From Archaeoglobaceae archaeon (lineage in GTDB: Archaea > Halobacteriota > Archaeoglobi > Archaeoglobales > Archaeoglobaceae): 64,000 bases of DNA. Made by a program: the position numbers and the translations under genes. The stretch is taken from NCBI GenBank assembly GCA_027036775.1, contig JALWDS010000037.1:26477-90476 (forward strand), written 5' to 3'. Under the pieces are notes generated by a model. The model was not told the origin of the DNA. It made no database searches and saw only the letters and a list, made by a program, of their open reading frames with translations. Of this stretch, positions 8,342 through 16,167 are shown piece after piece. Every line of letters begins with the position of its first letter. Positions within the stretch are counted from its first letter, which is position 1.

Positions 8342-8364
8342 CCGCTTTCGGTTATACAACAAAT

Positions 8365-8400
8365 AAATAAAGCTTTTCGTTCGAACTTAAACCTTTTTAA
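8365..8400. promoter_or_regulatory. Divergent promoter region, RecJ operon and hisH
   Basis: Two TATA-like elements face apart. The minus-strand TTTATTTA at about 8365-8372 serves the small gene starting at 8341. The plus-strand CTTAAACC at about 8386-8393 serves hisH starting at 8416. Each is centred some 27 bases before its start codon, the spacing expected for leaderless archaeal transcripts. No operator is seen. Confidence 0.5.
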
Positions 8401-8415
8401 CAAGACCGTGTAACG

Positions 8416-9015
8416 ATGAACGTGATAGCCATAGTCAATTACGGTGTCGGTAACCTCAAGAGCATAAGCAAGGCCATCGATTTCGTAGGCGGTAAGGCTG
8501 AGATCACGAACGATCCAAAGAAAGTAAAGAACGCAGACGGTATAATCCTACCGGGCGTTGGAGCCTTCAAATCCGCAATGGAGAACTTGAAGCCATACGC
8601 AGATTTGATAGTAAATGCAGACGTTCCCGTTTTGGGAATATGCTTGGGGATGCAGTTGTTCGCAAGCGAAAGTGAGGAGGGTGGTTTGCACAGGGGATTG
8701 GACATCATTAAAGGTAGAGTCGTTAGATTTCCGGATTGGGTTGGTAAAATACCTCACATGGGCTGGAATCAGATGGAGATTGTTAGGGATCACGAGATAC
8801 TCGACGGCGTTGAAAACAAATCCTTCGTTTACTTCGTTCACTCATACCACTTAGTGACCGAAGACAAGTTCGTTCTAACCAAAACGGATTACGGTATCAA
8901 ATTCGTTTCCTCTGTGGTTAAAGACAACTTCGTGGGATTTCAGTTCCATCCGGAGAAGAGCGGAAGGGTCGGACTGAGAATTTTGGAGAACTTCGTTAAA
9001 ATTTGCAAACGCTAA
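8416..9015 (+). CDS. hisH: Imidazole glycerol phosphate synthase, glutaminase subunit HisH
   Basis: Supplies ammonia from glutamine to HisF in histidine synthesis. The 199 residues show the class I glutaminase triad: Cys76 in GICLGMQ, His178 and Glu180 in FQFHPEKSG. The oxyanion-strand motif PGVGAF and the PHMGWN loop are present. The start ATG is placed for a leaderless transcript. No other his gene is in the window, so the histidine genes are scattered. The end overlaps the HAD gene on the other strand by 4 bases. Confidence 0.96.
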   Translation: MNVIAIVNYGVGNLKSISKAIDFVGGKAEITNDPKKVKNADGIILPGVGAFKSAMENLKPYADLIVNADVPVLGICLGMQLFASESEEGGLHRGLDIIKGRVVRFPDWVGKIPHMGWNQMEIVRDHEILDGVENKSFVYFVHSYHLVTEDKFVLTKTDYGIKFVSSVVKDNFVGFQFHPEKSGRVGLRILENFVKICKR

Positions 9016-9944
9016 CTTAGGTAGCCAGCCAAACCCCTCAACCTCCTCCTCATTTCTTTGGATTCTCTTAGAATTTCTTCGAATTTCACCCTATCCAACC
9101 TGCAAACCTTACCCCCTTTAACCTCTCTACAACTGCCTATCCATTCCAAACCTTCTTCCAAACACCTGTTGACCACCTCCGCTTCTGCAAGTGAAGATTC
9201 AGATACGATTGCCAAGTTGGAGTTACTCAAAGCGAATTCGTTCCCGTTGAAAGAAATGGCGATCCCATTTTTCCTCGCGTAGGAGAGCATGTCCTTATCG
9301 GATATGCTGTCCCCAATTGCTATAACGCCCTTCGGTTCGTAACTAAAAACGACGTCAAGCTTCCTCCTTCCACCCACAGCCTTAACGTCTTCGAGAATCC
9401 TCTTAGCCTCTGTTTTCATCAACCTATTCCAGAAGAAGTCGTTCAACCATCCCACCGCCCTAATCGTTCCCTCGTCTGGAGGAATTCTAATCTCCGGAAG
9501 GTTTGATATTATCTCCACAGCATCCCTAATCTCCCTTTTAAGGTCTTCGCTCATCCTATACCTCTCGGGTTTAAATTCGGTGCAGTGATACTTGAGGTTA
9601 AAAGGCTTTGCTGAAACTTCCAAAAACTGCTCGTAGCTTGTAGAAACGACTATCGGCTTTTCCCTAAGCTCTTCTATTGCCTCTTCAGCGTTCGGCGTAT
9701 ATTTTAATACCTCTTCAGCCAAAAGCTTTAAATCCTCACTGCCTATCCCTTCAGCGACCAAAAAAACTGCTAAAAGCCTTAGAGTGTCTCCAGCATCGTA
9801 ATTCTCTTTCTTCTCAACCATGACGAGGTAATCGTCATACTGACTCAACCTCTCGAAGAATTCGTGGTCGTTAAAAAAGGCCAAAGCACATTCGTATGCG
9901 AAATCCGTTAAAACCCACGGCCCCTCCCAGTCCGTGAAGATCAT
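9012..9944 (-). CDS. HAD-superfamily protein, EhaR-like
   Basis: A 310-residue HAD hydrolase. The N-terminal MIFTDWEGPW gives motif I in the form DWEG, where a typical phosphatase has DxD. Motif II is probably VVSTSYEQ near residue 100, and motif IV is GDSISDKDML, with two Asp residues, near residue 225. The length and helical insert resemble the EhaR-type proteins found in methanogens and Archaeoglobales. The substrate is unknown. The odd motif I leaves open whether it is a true phosphatase. A possible 28-codon leader frame ends 4 bases before its start. Confidence 0.7.
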   Translation of the reverse strand: MIFTDWEGPWVLTDFAYECALAFFNDHEFFERLSQYDDYLVMVEKKENYDAGDTLRLLAVFLVAEGIGSEDLKLLAEEVLKYTPNAEEAIEELREKPIVVSTSYEQFLEVSAKPFNLKYHCTEFKPERYRMSEDLKREIRDAVEIISNLPEIRIPPDEGTIRAVGWLNDFFWNRLMKTEAKRILEDVKAVGGRRKLDVVFSYEPKGVIAIGDSISDKDMLSYARKNGIAISFNGNEFALSNSNLAIVSESSLAEAEVVNRCLEEGLEWIGSCREVKGGKVCRLDRVKFEEILRESKEMRRRLRGLAGYLS

Positions 9945-9948
9945 GGAA

Positions 9949-10035
9949 TCAACTAAATACTTCCCTCAAAAAACTTTCTATCTCCGATCTCGTTTTGGCA
10001 CCTTTAAGCCTTCCAACCTCTACACAGTCCCTCAT
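9949..10035 (-). CDS. Possible 28-codon leader peptide or gene remnant before the HAD gene
   Basis: A short frame, MRDCVEVGRLKG through FLREVFS, ends with TGA 4 bases before the ATG of the HAD gene. An AT-rich stretch at about 10102-10118 could be the promoter, which would place this frame in the transcript leader. I see no ribosome site and no family match. The helix-forming tail looks protein-like, so it is either a small coupled gene or the tail of a lost gene. Confidence 0.25.
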   Translation of the reverse strand: MRDCVEVGRLKGAKTRSEIESFLREVFS

Positions 10036-10360
10036 GGCAACGATAACGGTTAGAAGCTTCGCCTTTCAAGAATAAAAATCTGCTTTTTTTCGAAATGTTC
10101 TTATTTTTATATTTTTTCACTCCTTAGAGAGGGGTCCCGACCGTGCAATGATACCAACTGAAGGCGATGATTTCGCTCTAAGATAGAGACGATGTTCTCT
10201 TGTATGGAACTTTCCTACAGGAGTAAGAGAGATGGACAGTAATCAAAAAGTCAATCTCCTATTTGTAAGCAATTTAAGATTGCCTTGATGATCAGGATAA
10301 AAAATAAGTTAAAATTATTTTATTTTAATAAAGAAATAGTTTGGATAAATTGAGAGAGAG
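10036..10360. other. Intergenic stretch with AT-rich tract, no gene recognised
   Basis: The left part holds the promoter of the HAD gene. The middle (10120-10260) has a GGGGTCCCGACC patch and no convincing coding frame. From about 10295 to 10345 the sequence is nearly all A and T (runs such as TTAAAATTATTTTATTTTAATAAAG) and directly precedes the direct repeats at 10361. An AT-rich tract beside initiator-gene repeats is what an archaeal origin unwinding region looks like, but this is inference. Confidence 0.45.
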
Positions 10361-10530
10361 GGAGGGTGGGAATTAAGATTGTTAAGATAGATTGTTAAGA
10401 TAGTATGTTCTACCAGATGTGTCGTAGACCTATGATTGATATTGTGCCCAGCAAGTCATGAGTATTATAATGTGTCAATTAGCGTAATTAAGATAGTGAT
10501 ATAAGATTAAGAGTGGGAATTAAGATTATA
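10361..10530 (+). repeat. Direct repeats GTGGGAATTAAGATT upstream of the cdc6 remnant
   Basis: The motif GTGGGAATTAAGATT occurs at about 10366-10380 and again at 10513-10527. The first copy is followed by two units of ATTGTTAAGATAG (10378-10403). A third, inverted copy lies just past the end of the cdc6 remnant at 11772-11806. Repeats of this sort on both sides of an orc1/cdc6 gene suggest initiator-binding boxes or the ends of an inserted replicon. The sequence does not match the common ORB consensus that I know. Confidence 0.6.
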
Positions 10531-10543
10531 AGTGGTGACTAAT

Positions 10544-11778
10544 ATGGAAGAAATAGACAGGCTCGTGAAAGATGTTGAAGAAGATATATAAAAAAGAATC
10601 TATTTTTAAGGAAAATTGGCTAAAATATTTAGATTTTAATTACATTCCCAAGAATCCTAAGCACAGAGAAAAAGAGATAAAGAAAAGAGATAAAGAAAAT
10701 TAGCATTAGACTAATAGAGAACATAACGCAGAAATCGACTGGAAATCTTTTGATCTACGGAAATCCGGGAACGGGAAAGACCATGTCTTTTTTGATTGCA
10801 AAGAAGATTGCAGAGACAATTCTCTCTAAAAAGAGAGTAGAAAAGTATAAAATAATTTACGTGACTGCAGCAACTCCTAATTTTCCGAAAATCCTCTCGG
10901 AAATTTGCAAAGAGTTAGGTATTCAAGTTCCTACGAGGGGGCTGTCCCTAAGGGAGTATCTGAGTTATGTTAGCGAACTATCTAAAAACTGCTATCTTCA
11001 CATCTGCATCGATGAGTTTGACAGATTGCTTGAGAGTTCCAAACAGAAGAAGTATTCGGAAGACCTCCTCTACTACTTGACCTGAACTGAAAACATAAGT
11101 GCTACTCTAATAACCAATAAGATAGATTTAGCTAAGAGTATAACCGACGCAAGAGTTCTGAGTTCTCTTGATACCATTAATACAATCTTCTTCAAAGCGT
11201 ATACGAAGGAGCAGTGTAGAGATATTTTGTTAGAGAGAATTAAGTTGGCGTTTAAAGAGGGAGTATTTACAGACGAGGCTGTCGATACCTTGGCCGAACA
11301 TGTAGCTGAGGAAGGGGGAGATATCCGTAGTGGATTGTCTATATTAAAGTTCTGTGGAACTTACGCCGTCGAAAATGGAATTCGTCAAATTGATGGTAAA
11401 CTCATGAAAGAGTTAATATGGAAACATGACATACAAAAAGATGGAGAACTACTCATTGAAACACTTTCATATTCCGATAAACTCATCTTAGCAGCTTTGT
11501 ATTCGCTACTATTGGAAACAAAGAGTAATTTCGTTTATTCTGGAGATGTATTTGCAAGGCAGGACTACTATAGAAAACTCCGTAGAGAGTCCTTTTCAGT
11601 CTATCTTACCAGATTATCTACTGCAGGTATAATAGAGGTCAAGAAAGTGTGGAAATCTAAGAAAGAGGGGTCTAGATCTTATATTTACTTAAAGTATCCT
11701 ATCGATGCCGTGAGGTATATGCTTGAAAATGACCCATCTCTTTCTCCATTAATAGGGGCCTTAACTCTACAACCTTAA
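10544..11778 (+). pseudogene. cdc6: Broken Orc1/Cdc6 replication initiator gene
   Basis: Homology to archaeal Orc1/Cdc6 is visible in three frames: MEEIDRLVKDVEED at the start, then ENWLKYFDFNYIPKNPKHREKEIKK, then the Walker A YGNPGTGKT and Walker B CIDEFDRL, and later the lid and winged-helix part to 11778. Three lesions break it. About two bases are lost from an AT run at about 10590, a 13-base tandem copy of AGAGATAAAGAAA lies near 10672-10697, and an in-frame TGA sits at 11083 after LLYYLT. Repairing all three gives one continuous initiator-like protein. It is therefore decayed, unless suppressed in some unusual way. It neighbours parA and repeats, so it probably once belonged to a replicon or second origin. 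Confidence 0.85.
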
Positions 11779-11806
11779 CAATCTTAATTCCCACTCTCCC
11801 CCTCCC
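11772..11806 (-). repeat. Inverted copy of the upstream cdc6 repeat
   Basis: Read on the minus strand, this stretch is TGGGAGGGGGAGAGTGGG followed by AATTAAGATTGTTAAGG. It matches the GGGAGGGTGGGAATTAAGATTGTTAAG block at 10361-10387 in opposite orientation, with a short insertion. The pair brackets the cdc6 remnant. From here to 11941 there is no clear gene; a TTTATAAAGG TATA-like element and a short frame reading into the next gene are all I see. Confidence 0.65.
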
Positions 11807-11941
11807 ATATTTAAAGAGATTAACGTATTTAAATCCCTTTATAAAGGTTTGTAAACTTGATTGCCAACTTTCGGAACTACTGTGGAAGGTGAAGTTTCCG
11901 CATCGCAAAAGCTTTATGAAGAGTTGAACGACTGGATGTGG

Positions 11942-12448
11942 TTAGTCTTTCATAATATTTTCAACGATTCTCCATATTTCGGGATACTTCTCTTTGATTG
12001 CTTCTTCAAGTAGTTTAGACGCTTCATGACTTATTGAAAATTCAGGAATAGTCTTTTTCAATATTCTTAGGACTACCGACGACTTTGGACTCCAAACTAC
12101 TACTCGTGGATTTTTCTTTCCCTCTTCCAAAGCCCTTAACACGACACTGTTATCAATTTTTAACTTATCACTTATAACTGTTTCACTTATCATTTTTTCA
12201 CTTATCTCAAATTCTTCATCACTCTCTAACTTATCACTTATCACTTCTTCACTTTTAATTTCACTTGCTTTTTCCTCTACCTCTTCTCTCGCCTTTAGTT
12301 CAGCTATACTTGTATCTTTTTCTAATTGATCACTTATTGTTTTATCACTTTCTAACTTATCACTTACATTCTTATCAGTTATCACCCCTACACCCTCTCC
12401 TGAAAGTAAAGCCTCTAAACCTCTACCAAGTCTTTTCTTACCATTCAA
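11942..12448 (-). CDS. ParB-like partition partner with N-terminal ParA-activating peptide and SDK repeats
   Basis: A 168-residue protein starting MNGKKRLGRGLEALLSG, the short peptide that in ParB proteins stimulates the ParA ATPase. No ParB/Srx CTPase domain or helix-turn-helix domain follows. Instead residues 24-100 are low-complexity and acidic with repeated ISDKLESD-like units, and the last 60 residues (VVVWSPKSSVVLRIL to the end) look folded but are not recognised. The first codons overlap parA by 11 bases, so the two are coupled. The repeated codons create a repeated DNA word in the gene (see the repeat entry), so the segment may act as protein linker and DNA site at once. Confidence 0.7.
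   Translation of the reverse strand: MNGKKRLGRGLEALLSGEGVGVITDKNVSDKLESDKTISDQLEKDTSIAELKAREEVEEKASEIKSEEVISDKLESDEEFEISEKMISETVISDKLKIDNSVVLRALEEGKKNPRVVVWSPKSSVVLRILKKTIPEFSISHEASKLLEEAIKEKYPEIWRIVENIMKD
12165..12366 (-). repeat. AGTGATAAGT repeats inside the ParB-like gene
   Basis: On the coding strand the word AGTGATAAG or close variants recurs along this part of the gene, with clear copies at about 12165-12175, 12231-12246 (two overlapping copies), 12341-12350 and 12356-12366. Looser copies lie at 12181-12207 and 12326-12335. It encodes the SDK repeats. The 17-base string TGATAAGTGATAAGTTA near 12226-12243 occurs again, exactly, upstream of parA at 13249-13265. Recurrence outside the coding frame argues that the DNA word itself matters, for example as a parS-like site. 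Confidence 0.65.
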
Positions 12449-13193
12449 CGCTGTCCACCTCCTCAGCTAACTTTTTATAAGCAATAGCACCTTTACAATC
12501 AGGATCATAAAGGAGAATAGGCTTCCCATAGCTGGGGGTCTCAGCTAATCTAACATTCCTCGGAATTATAGTCTTAAACACTTTATCACCGAAATAATCC
12601 CTAAGCTGATTCGCCACATCATCGCAAATTCTAGTCCTCTTGTCGTACATCGTTATGAGAAACCTAATTTTGAGTGGAATTCTGAGCCTTCTTGTTATCA
12701 ATTCAGCTGTTCTAAGAAGTTGAGCCAAACCTTCAAGTGCGTAATACTCTGCTTGAACGGGCACTAAGAGGTTTTCACAAGCTATCATAGCGTTAAGTGT
12801 CAAAACTCCAAGATTTGGTGGGGAATCAACAATTAAGTAGTCGTATCCGTCTAAATCAGCTATTGCATCTCTTAATATGAACTCCCTTCCAACTTCATTC
12901 GACAGTTCAACCTCTGCTCCCGCTAAGTCCATGTTACTTGGAATTATATCTAAATTTTCAACTTGTGTCTTGACTATTACGTCTCTTATGCTACACTCAC
13001 CAAGAAGAACGTCATAGATTGTCTTCTCGATTTTACTTTTGTCTATACCAATACCAGATGTCGCAGCGGATTGGGGGTCTATGTCTATCAAGAGAGTTTT
13101 CCTTCCCATTGAAGCCAAGTATGCTGAAAGATTGACAGCTGTAGTGGTTTTACCTACCCCACCCTTCTGATTACAAACACAGATCCTTTTCAT
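12438..13193 (-). CDS. parA: ParA/Soj-type partition ATPase
   Basis: A 251-residue deviant-Walker ATPase. KGGVGKTT at residues 10-17 carries the signature lysine, IDIDPQ the Walker A' acidic residue, and VDSPPNLG the Walker B. The segment VPVQAEYYALEGL is typical of Soj/ParA. These ATPases bind DNA when ATP-bound and move ParB-bound DNA. The start ATG at 13193 lies about 27 bases after a TATA-like TTTAAGTA, so the mRNA is probably leaderless. A copy of the repeat word (TTATCACTTAC, 13198-13208) sits between that TATA and the start, a good place for feedback control. The ParB-like gene overlaps its end. Confidence 0.93.
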   Translation of the reverse strand: MKRICVCNQKGGVGKTTTAVNLSAYLASMGRKTLLIDIDPQSAATSGIGIDKSKIEKTIYDVLLGECSIRDVIVKTQVENLDIIPSNMDLAGAEVELSNEVGREFILRDAIADLDGYDYLIVDSPPNLGVLTLNAMIACENLLVPVQAEYYALEGLAQLLRTAELITRRLRIPLKIRFLITMYDKRTRICDDVANQLRDYFGDKVFKTIIPRNVRLAETPSYGKPILLYDPDCKGAIAYKKLAEEVDSVEW

Positions 13194-13272
13194 CAGATTA
13201 TCACTTACAATTGATATACTTAAAACTTATCAAATATTCATGCTTTCACTGATAAGTGATAAGTTATAATCG
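13194..13272 (-). promoter_or_regulatory. parA promoter with partition-repeat words
   Basis: It contains TTATCACTTAC at 13198-13208, the probable TATA element at about 13217-13224, and a second site in the other orientation, ACTGATAAGTGATAAGTTATAA at about 13248-13269. The second site shares 17 bases with the repeats inside the ParB-like gene. The layout suggests an operator or centromere read by the partition proteins. Confidence 0.55.
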
Positions 13273-13377
13273 ATTAACATTAAGCACTTAATAGAACTGA
13301 ACTAACTTTTCATCTTGCGAAGCATTTCAGAAAAACTGATAACTACAGGATCCATATTTTGGTCTTCCTTTAATACT

Positions 13378-13399
13378 TAAATATTTATATAAATATTTA
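13378..13399. repeat. Perfect 22-base AT palindrome
   Basis: The bases TAAATATTTAT followed by their exact reverse complement form a perfect 22-base palindrome without a loop, between the parA promoter region and the end of csm5. It could be an extruding cruciform, a protein site, or part of the end region of the csm transcript. No U-run terminator is visible next to it. Confidence 0.5.
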
Positions 13400-13472
13400 T
13401 ATTCTATATCTTAAGGGAAATCGAGACTATGAACATTTCGAATATAGAGACAATATACGGATTATGATTATA

Positions 13473-14498
13473 TTAAACCTTTATGTTTACCCAGCCTAAA
13501 GGCTTTTCATCTACCGTAACCTTCCTCGTCTTCGGAAATACGCTCGAAACCTTTTTTGTTTTCGGATTTTTACCTAACCCGAGTTTCGTTCTCAAATACT
13601 CGAATATGGGATGAGTTTTAAGCAACAAGCCGATTGTCTTGGAATACCATCCTGTCCCCCACCCCAACCTTAAAACTATCCCTCTGCATCTCTTAACAGC
13701 TATAAACTCAGCTTTAGTCTTTTCAGAATAGTTATACTTAAGCTCAGCTTCGATCAAAGCCTCACTGAACTCCTTCGTTATTTCGGCAATCGTATCTACA
13801 TCCTCAACCAACCATTTATATCTACCGTTCAAATTCCTCAAAATGCTCTCATCAACATCAACCTCAACTTCAGCCTTACCACCATCTATACACTCAACAC
13901 AGATACCAATTCCTCTGCTACCTAAAACCCTAACCTCGTAAACCCTGAGAGACCTGAAAGGCTTCGAATCCGCAATCCTCACTGCTCTCATAATGTCGTT
14001 TCTTGTGTTTCTCAACTCTTTTCCGAATACAATCCTTTCGAGTTCATCATCTGCTTCTTTTAAGATTTTACTCGTAACTCTTCCACGATTCCATGATATC
14101 TTGTTTTCCAAGCTTTTTATAGCAAAATCCAGAAGCCTTTTATCGTTCTTAACCGCATACCATAGCACTGCAGTTCTTATAGCCCCTTTAATCGAGCTAC
14201 CCGGTATGTAGGGCTTGCCACCCGTTTTAATATGTTCTGAAATTTCACTTCTTACGGCACCGGTAAAAGGCAAAGCGTATTTTTTGAAGTTTTCAACGTC
14301 AATCCTTTCCTTATTGATCAACTCTTTAAGCTCAACTTTCGCAATATCGACCGCATCGTAGCCTTTCTCGATTAAGTAGCCGAACAGCTTGGGTGTATCG
14401 AGCATCACAACTCTATTACCCCTTACTATAAAATCGAGATTCATCAAAAGTTTGTTTCCACTACCCACGTGAACCGGTGTGAGAACTTCAATCTCCAT
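13473..14498 (-). CDS. csm5: Type III-A CRISPR protein Csm5
   Basis: A RAMP-family subunit that caps the 3' end of the crRNA-bound Csm complex. The 341 residues begin MEIEVLTPVHVGSGNKL, with the PGSSIKGAIRTAVL segment at about 134-147 and a glycine-rich LRLGWGTGWYSKT loop near 280, all typical of Csm5. It overlaps the end of csm4 by 11 bases and is the last gene of the leftward operon. Confidence 0.9.
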   Translation of the reverse strand: MEIEVLTPVHVGSGNKLLMNLDFIVRGNRVVMLDTPKLFGYLIEKGYDAVDIAKVELKELINKERIDVENFKKYALPFTGAVRSEISEHIKTGGKPYIPGSSIKGAIRTAVLWYAVKNDKRLLDFAIKSLENKISWNRGRVTSKILKEADDELERIVFGKELRNTRNDIMRAVRIADSKPFRSLRVYEVRVLGSRGIGICVECIDGGKAEVEVDVDESILRNLNGRYKWLVEDVDTIAEITKEFSEALIEAELKYNYSEKTKAEFIAVKRCRGIVLRLGWGTGWYSKTIGLLLKTHPIFEYLRTKLGLGKNPKTKKVSSVFPKTRKVTVDEKPLGWVNIKV

Positions 14499-15360
14499 AC
14501 TCCACCACCGCTGGAATCAAAAACGACTTACCGTTAACGAAAACTTTGTGACCCACTTTAGCGGAAAATCCTTCGACGATTTCGTCCAAGTCTATAACCT
14601 TACCGTGCTCCACTTCACCGAACACAGAGCCTTCGGAAGCCATTATGATTCTGGGCTTTCTGATCTGTTTGCCTCTCTTAGAAAAAGTCCAACCACCCCT
14701 AATTAACGGTTTCCAAAATGCTACAGACCTCAAGTTCTGTGGAAAAACTACAGATAACGTAACGAACGCGTTCGAGTCTTTTGGTGTTTTCAAGCTAAAG
14801 TCCGTAAACTCGAACTCAAATCTACCCAAACCCCAAGTTCTCTTACCTCCTATACCCTCATCAGATAGATATCTAAGGGCTAACTCGATCAGTCTTATGC
14901 CGTTCCCTTCCACTAAGAAGTAGAACCCACCGTCGTCGAACTTCAGTAAGCTGACATAGTATATACTTGTGTTGGCGGTAACCCTATCTACAACAACCTT
15001 TGGTAGTTCGAACTCCTTGTAGGGCTTTTCTTTCTCACCCTCCCAGTTTACTTCATCGCAAATCAACAGCTCCTCGAATACATCCTTAGGCACTAAAGGA
15101 TCGATCTTTTTCTTGTAGGGCTTAACTGGAGCTGGTAGATAATATGTATCATTTCCAAATGGAAAAGCTGAAGAAAATCTAAGCTCTCCGTTGCTCACTT
15201 TCTCAACGAAATCTTCTACGTCCTCGTTTAAATCTGCTAGAGCATTTGCTGTAGCACTAAACAGAGTGTCGGAGTGTATAACTTCTGAAACTCCTTCTAA
15301 TCCTATTCCTGTATCTCCAACCCTAACGGGAGTTTTGAACTTAAGCTTAAAAGCCTTCAT
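14488..15360 (-). CDS. csm4: Type III-A CRISPR protein Csm4
   Basis: A RAMP subunit that binds the 5' tag of the crRNA next to Cas10. The 290 residues start MKAFKLKFKTPVRVGDTG. The segment VIHSDTLFSATANAL at about 28-42 and the glycine-rich loop SDEGIGGKRTWGLGRFEF near 168-185 are the Csm4 hallmarks. It shares 4 bases with csm3 upstream and 11 with csm5 downstream, indicating tight translational coupling. Confidence 0.92.
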   Translation of the reverse strand: MKAFKLKFKTPVRVGDTGIGLEGVSEVIHSDTLFSATANALADLNEDVEDFVEKVSNGELRFSSAFPFGNDTYYLPAPVKPYKKKIDPLVPKDVFEELLICDEVNWEGEKEKPYKEFELPKVVVDRVTANTSIYYVSLLKFDDGGFYFLVEGNGIRLIELALRYLSDEGIGGKRTWGLGRFEFEFTDFSLKTPKDSNAFVTLSVVFPQNLRSVAFWKPLIRGGWTFSKRGKQIRKPRIIMASEGSVFGEVEHGKVIDLDEIVEGFSAKVGHKVFVNGKSFLIPAVVEYGD

Positions 15361-16166
15361 GCTCCGAAGATTTCGTTAAACTTTTCTAATATGTCTGATA
15401 CCTTAATCTCTCCATTCTGAGCAAGTAAAACCTTCTCAGCTTCTTTGTTGCCGAAGTAGTATTCCCTTGTCCTCTCAATTACGCTTGTGATAAAGATTTC
15501 AACCTTTCCGTATCCCCTCGAACCAGAACCGCCTAAGTAATCGTCTTCAAGCATCTTCATAGCACTGAAGAGATTCTTTAAATCCACGTTTTTAGCATCC
15601 TCATCTTCAACGTTGTAAACGATCTCGAATTCGAACTCTACACCCGGCGGAACTCTCTCCATTGGCCTCGGGTTTGCAGCTGATGTAATTCTATCTATGG
15701 CTGTTTCGTATTTAATTTCAACAATATCTTCCTCGCTCTCTCTAAATTTTTCTGTTACAAATGCATCTCTAACCAAGACTCTTGCGGGGAAGTTGTCACC
15801 CTTTTTTTGACCACTTGTTCCAAAGAGCCTACAAATTTCACAATTCTTAATTTCATTATAGCTCTTATCACAAGCGTGTATCCACATTTCGGGTTTATCC
15901 TTTATTTTCCTATTGAAGAATTTATCTTCTCCGTACCCTCTTTTTTCAAGTGGTTGTTCGGCATTTTTTGCCTTTTCAAGTAACGATCTAAGCTTACCCT
16001 TTAAAGATGAGCCAGGGATGTAAGGTAAACCTGTTATAGGGTCTTTTATGACCGGATTATCTATTCCACCAATTTCCATCGTTTCTCTTTGTGCACCAAT
16101 ATGTAAACCTGTTTTTAGCCTAATCTTTCCTCTAACTATAATCTTACCGATAATAACATCACCCAT
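15357..16166 (-). CDS. csm3: Type III-A backbone protein Csm3
   Basis: The repeated backbone subunit of the Csm complex, which cuts the target RNA every six bases. With the chosen start MGDVIIGKIIVRGK (ATG at 16166) it has 269 residues. Asp36 in GGIDNPVIKDP fits the catalytic Asp of Csm3, and PGSSLKGKLRSLLE and the late GGSGSRGYGKVE loop are typical. A GTG 9 bases upstream also opens the frame but lies inside the strong Shine-Dalgarno GGAGGAGGTGATT, so the ATG is preferred. An insertion around 80-120 carries HACDKSYNEIKNCEIC, with Cys pairs that may bind zinc. Confidence 0.93.
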   Translation of the reverse strand: MGDVIIGKIIVRGKIRLKTGLHIGAQRETMEIGGIDNPVIKDPITGLPYIPGSSLKGKLRSLLEKAKNAEQPLEKRGYGEDKFFNRKIKDKPEMWIHACDKSYNEIKNCEICRLFGTSGQKKGDNFPARVLVRDAFVTEKFRESEEDIVEIKYETAIDRITSAANPRPMERVPPGVEFEFEIVYNVEDEDAKNVDLKNLFSAMKMLEDDYLGGSGSRGYGKVEIFITSVIERTREYYFGNKEAEKVLLAQNGEIKVSDILEKFNEIFGA

Positions 16167-16167
16167 T

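Noticed and set aside
10120..10260. Possible box C/D or other small RNA around GCGATGATTTCGC
   Set aside because: A C-like box is present but I cannot place D, D' and C' boxes at proper distances.
11083..11085. In-frame TGA in the cdc6 remnant as a possible selenocysteine or readthrough codon
   Set aside because: Two other frame-breaking lesions lie upstream in the same gene, and the position (after LLYYLT, before TEN) is not a place where selenocysteine would serve. Decay explains all three.
11859..12013. Plus-strand frame LPTFGTTVEGEVSASQKLYEEL running into the ParB-like gene
   Set aside because: No clear start, no family, and most of it is antisense to a supported gene. It may be a relic but I cannot support it.
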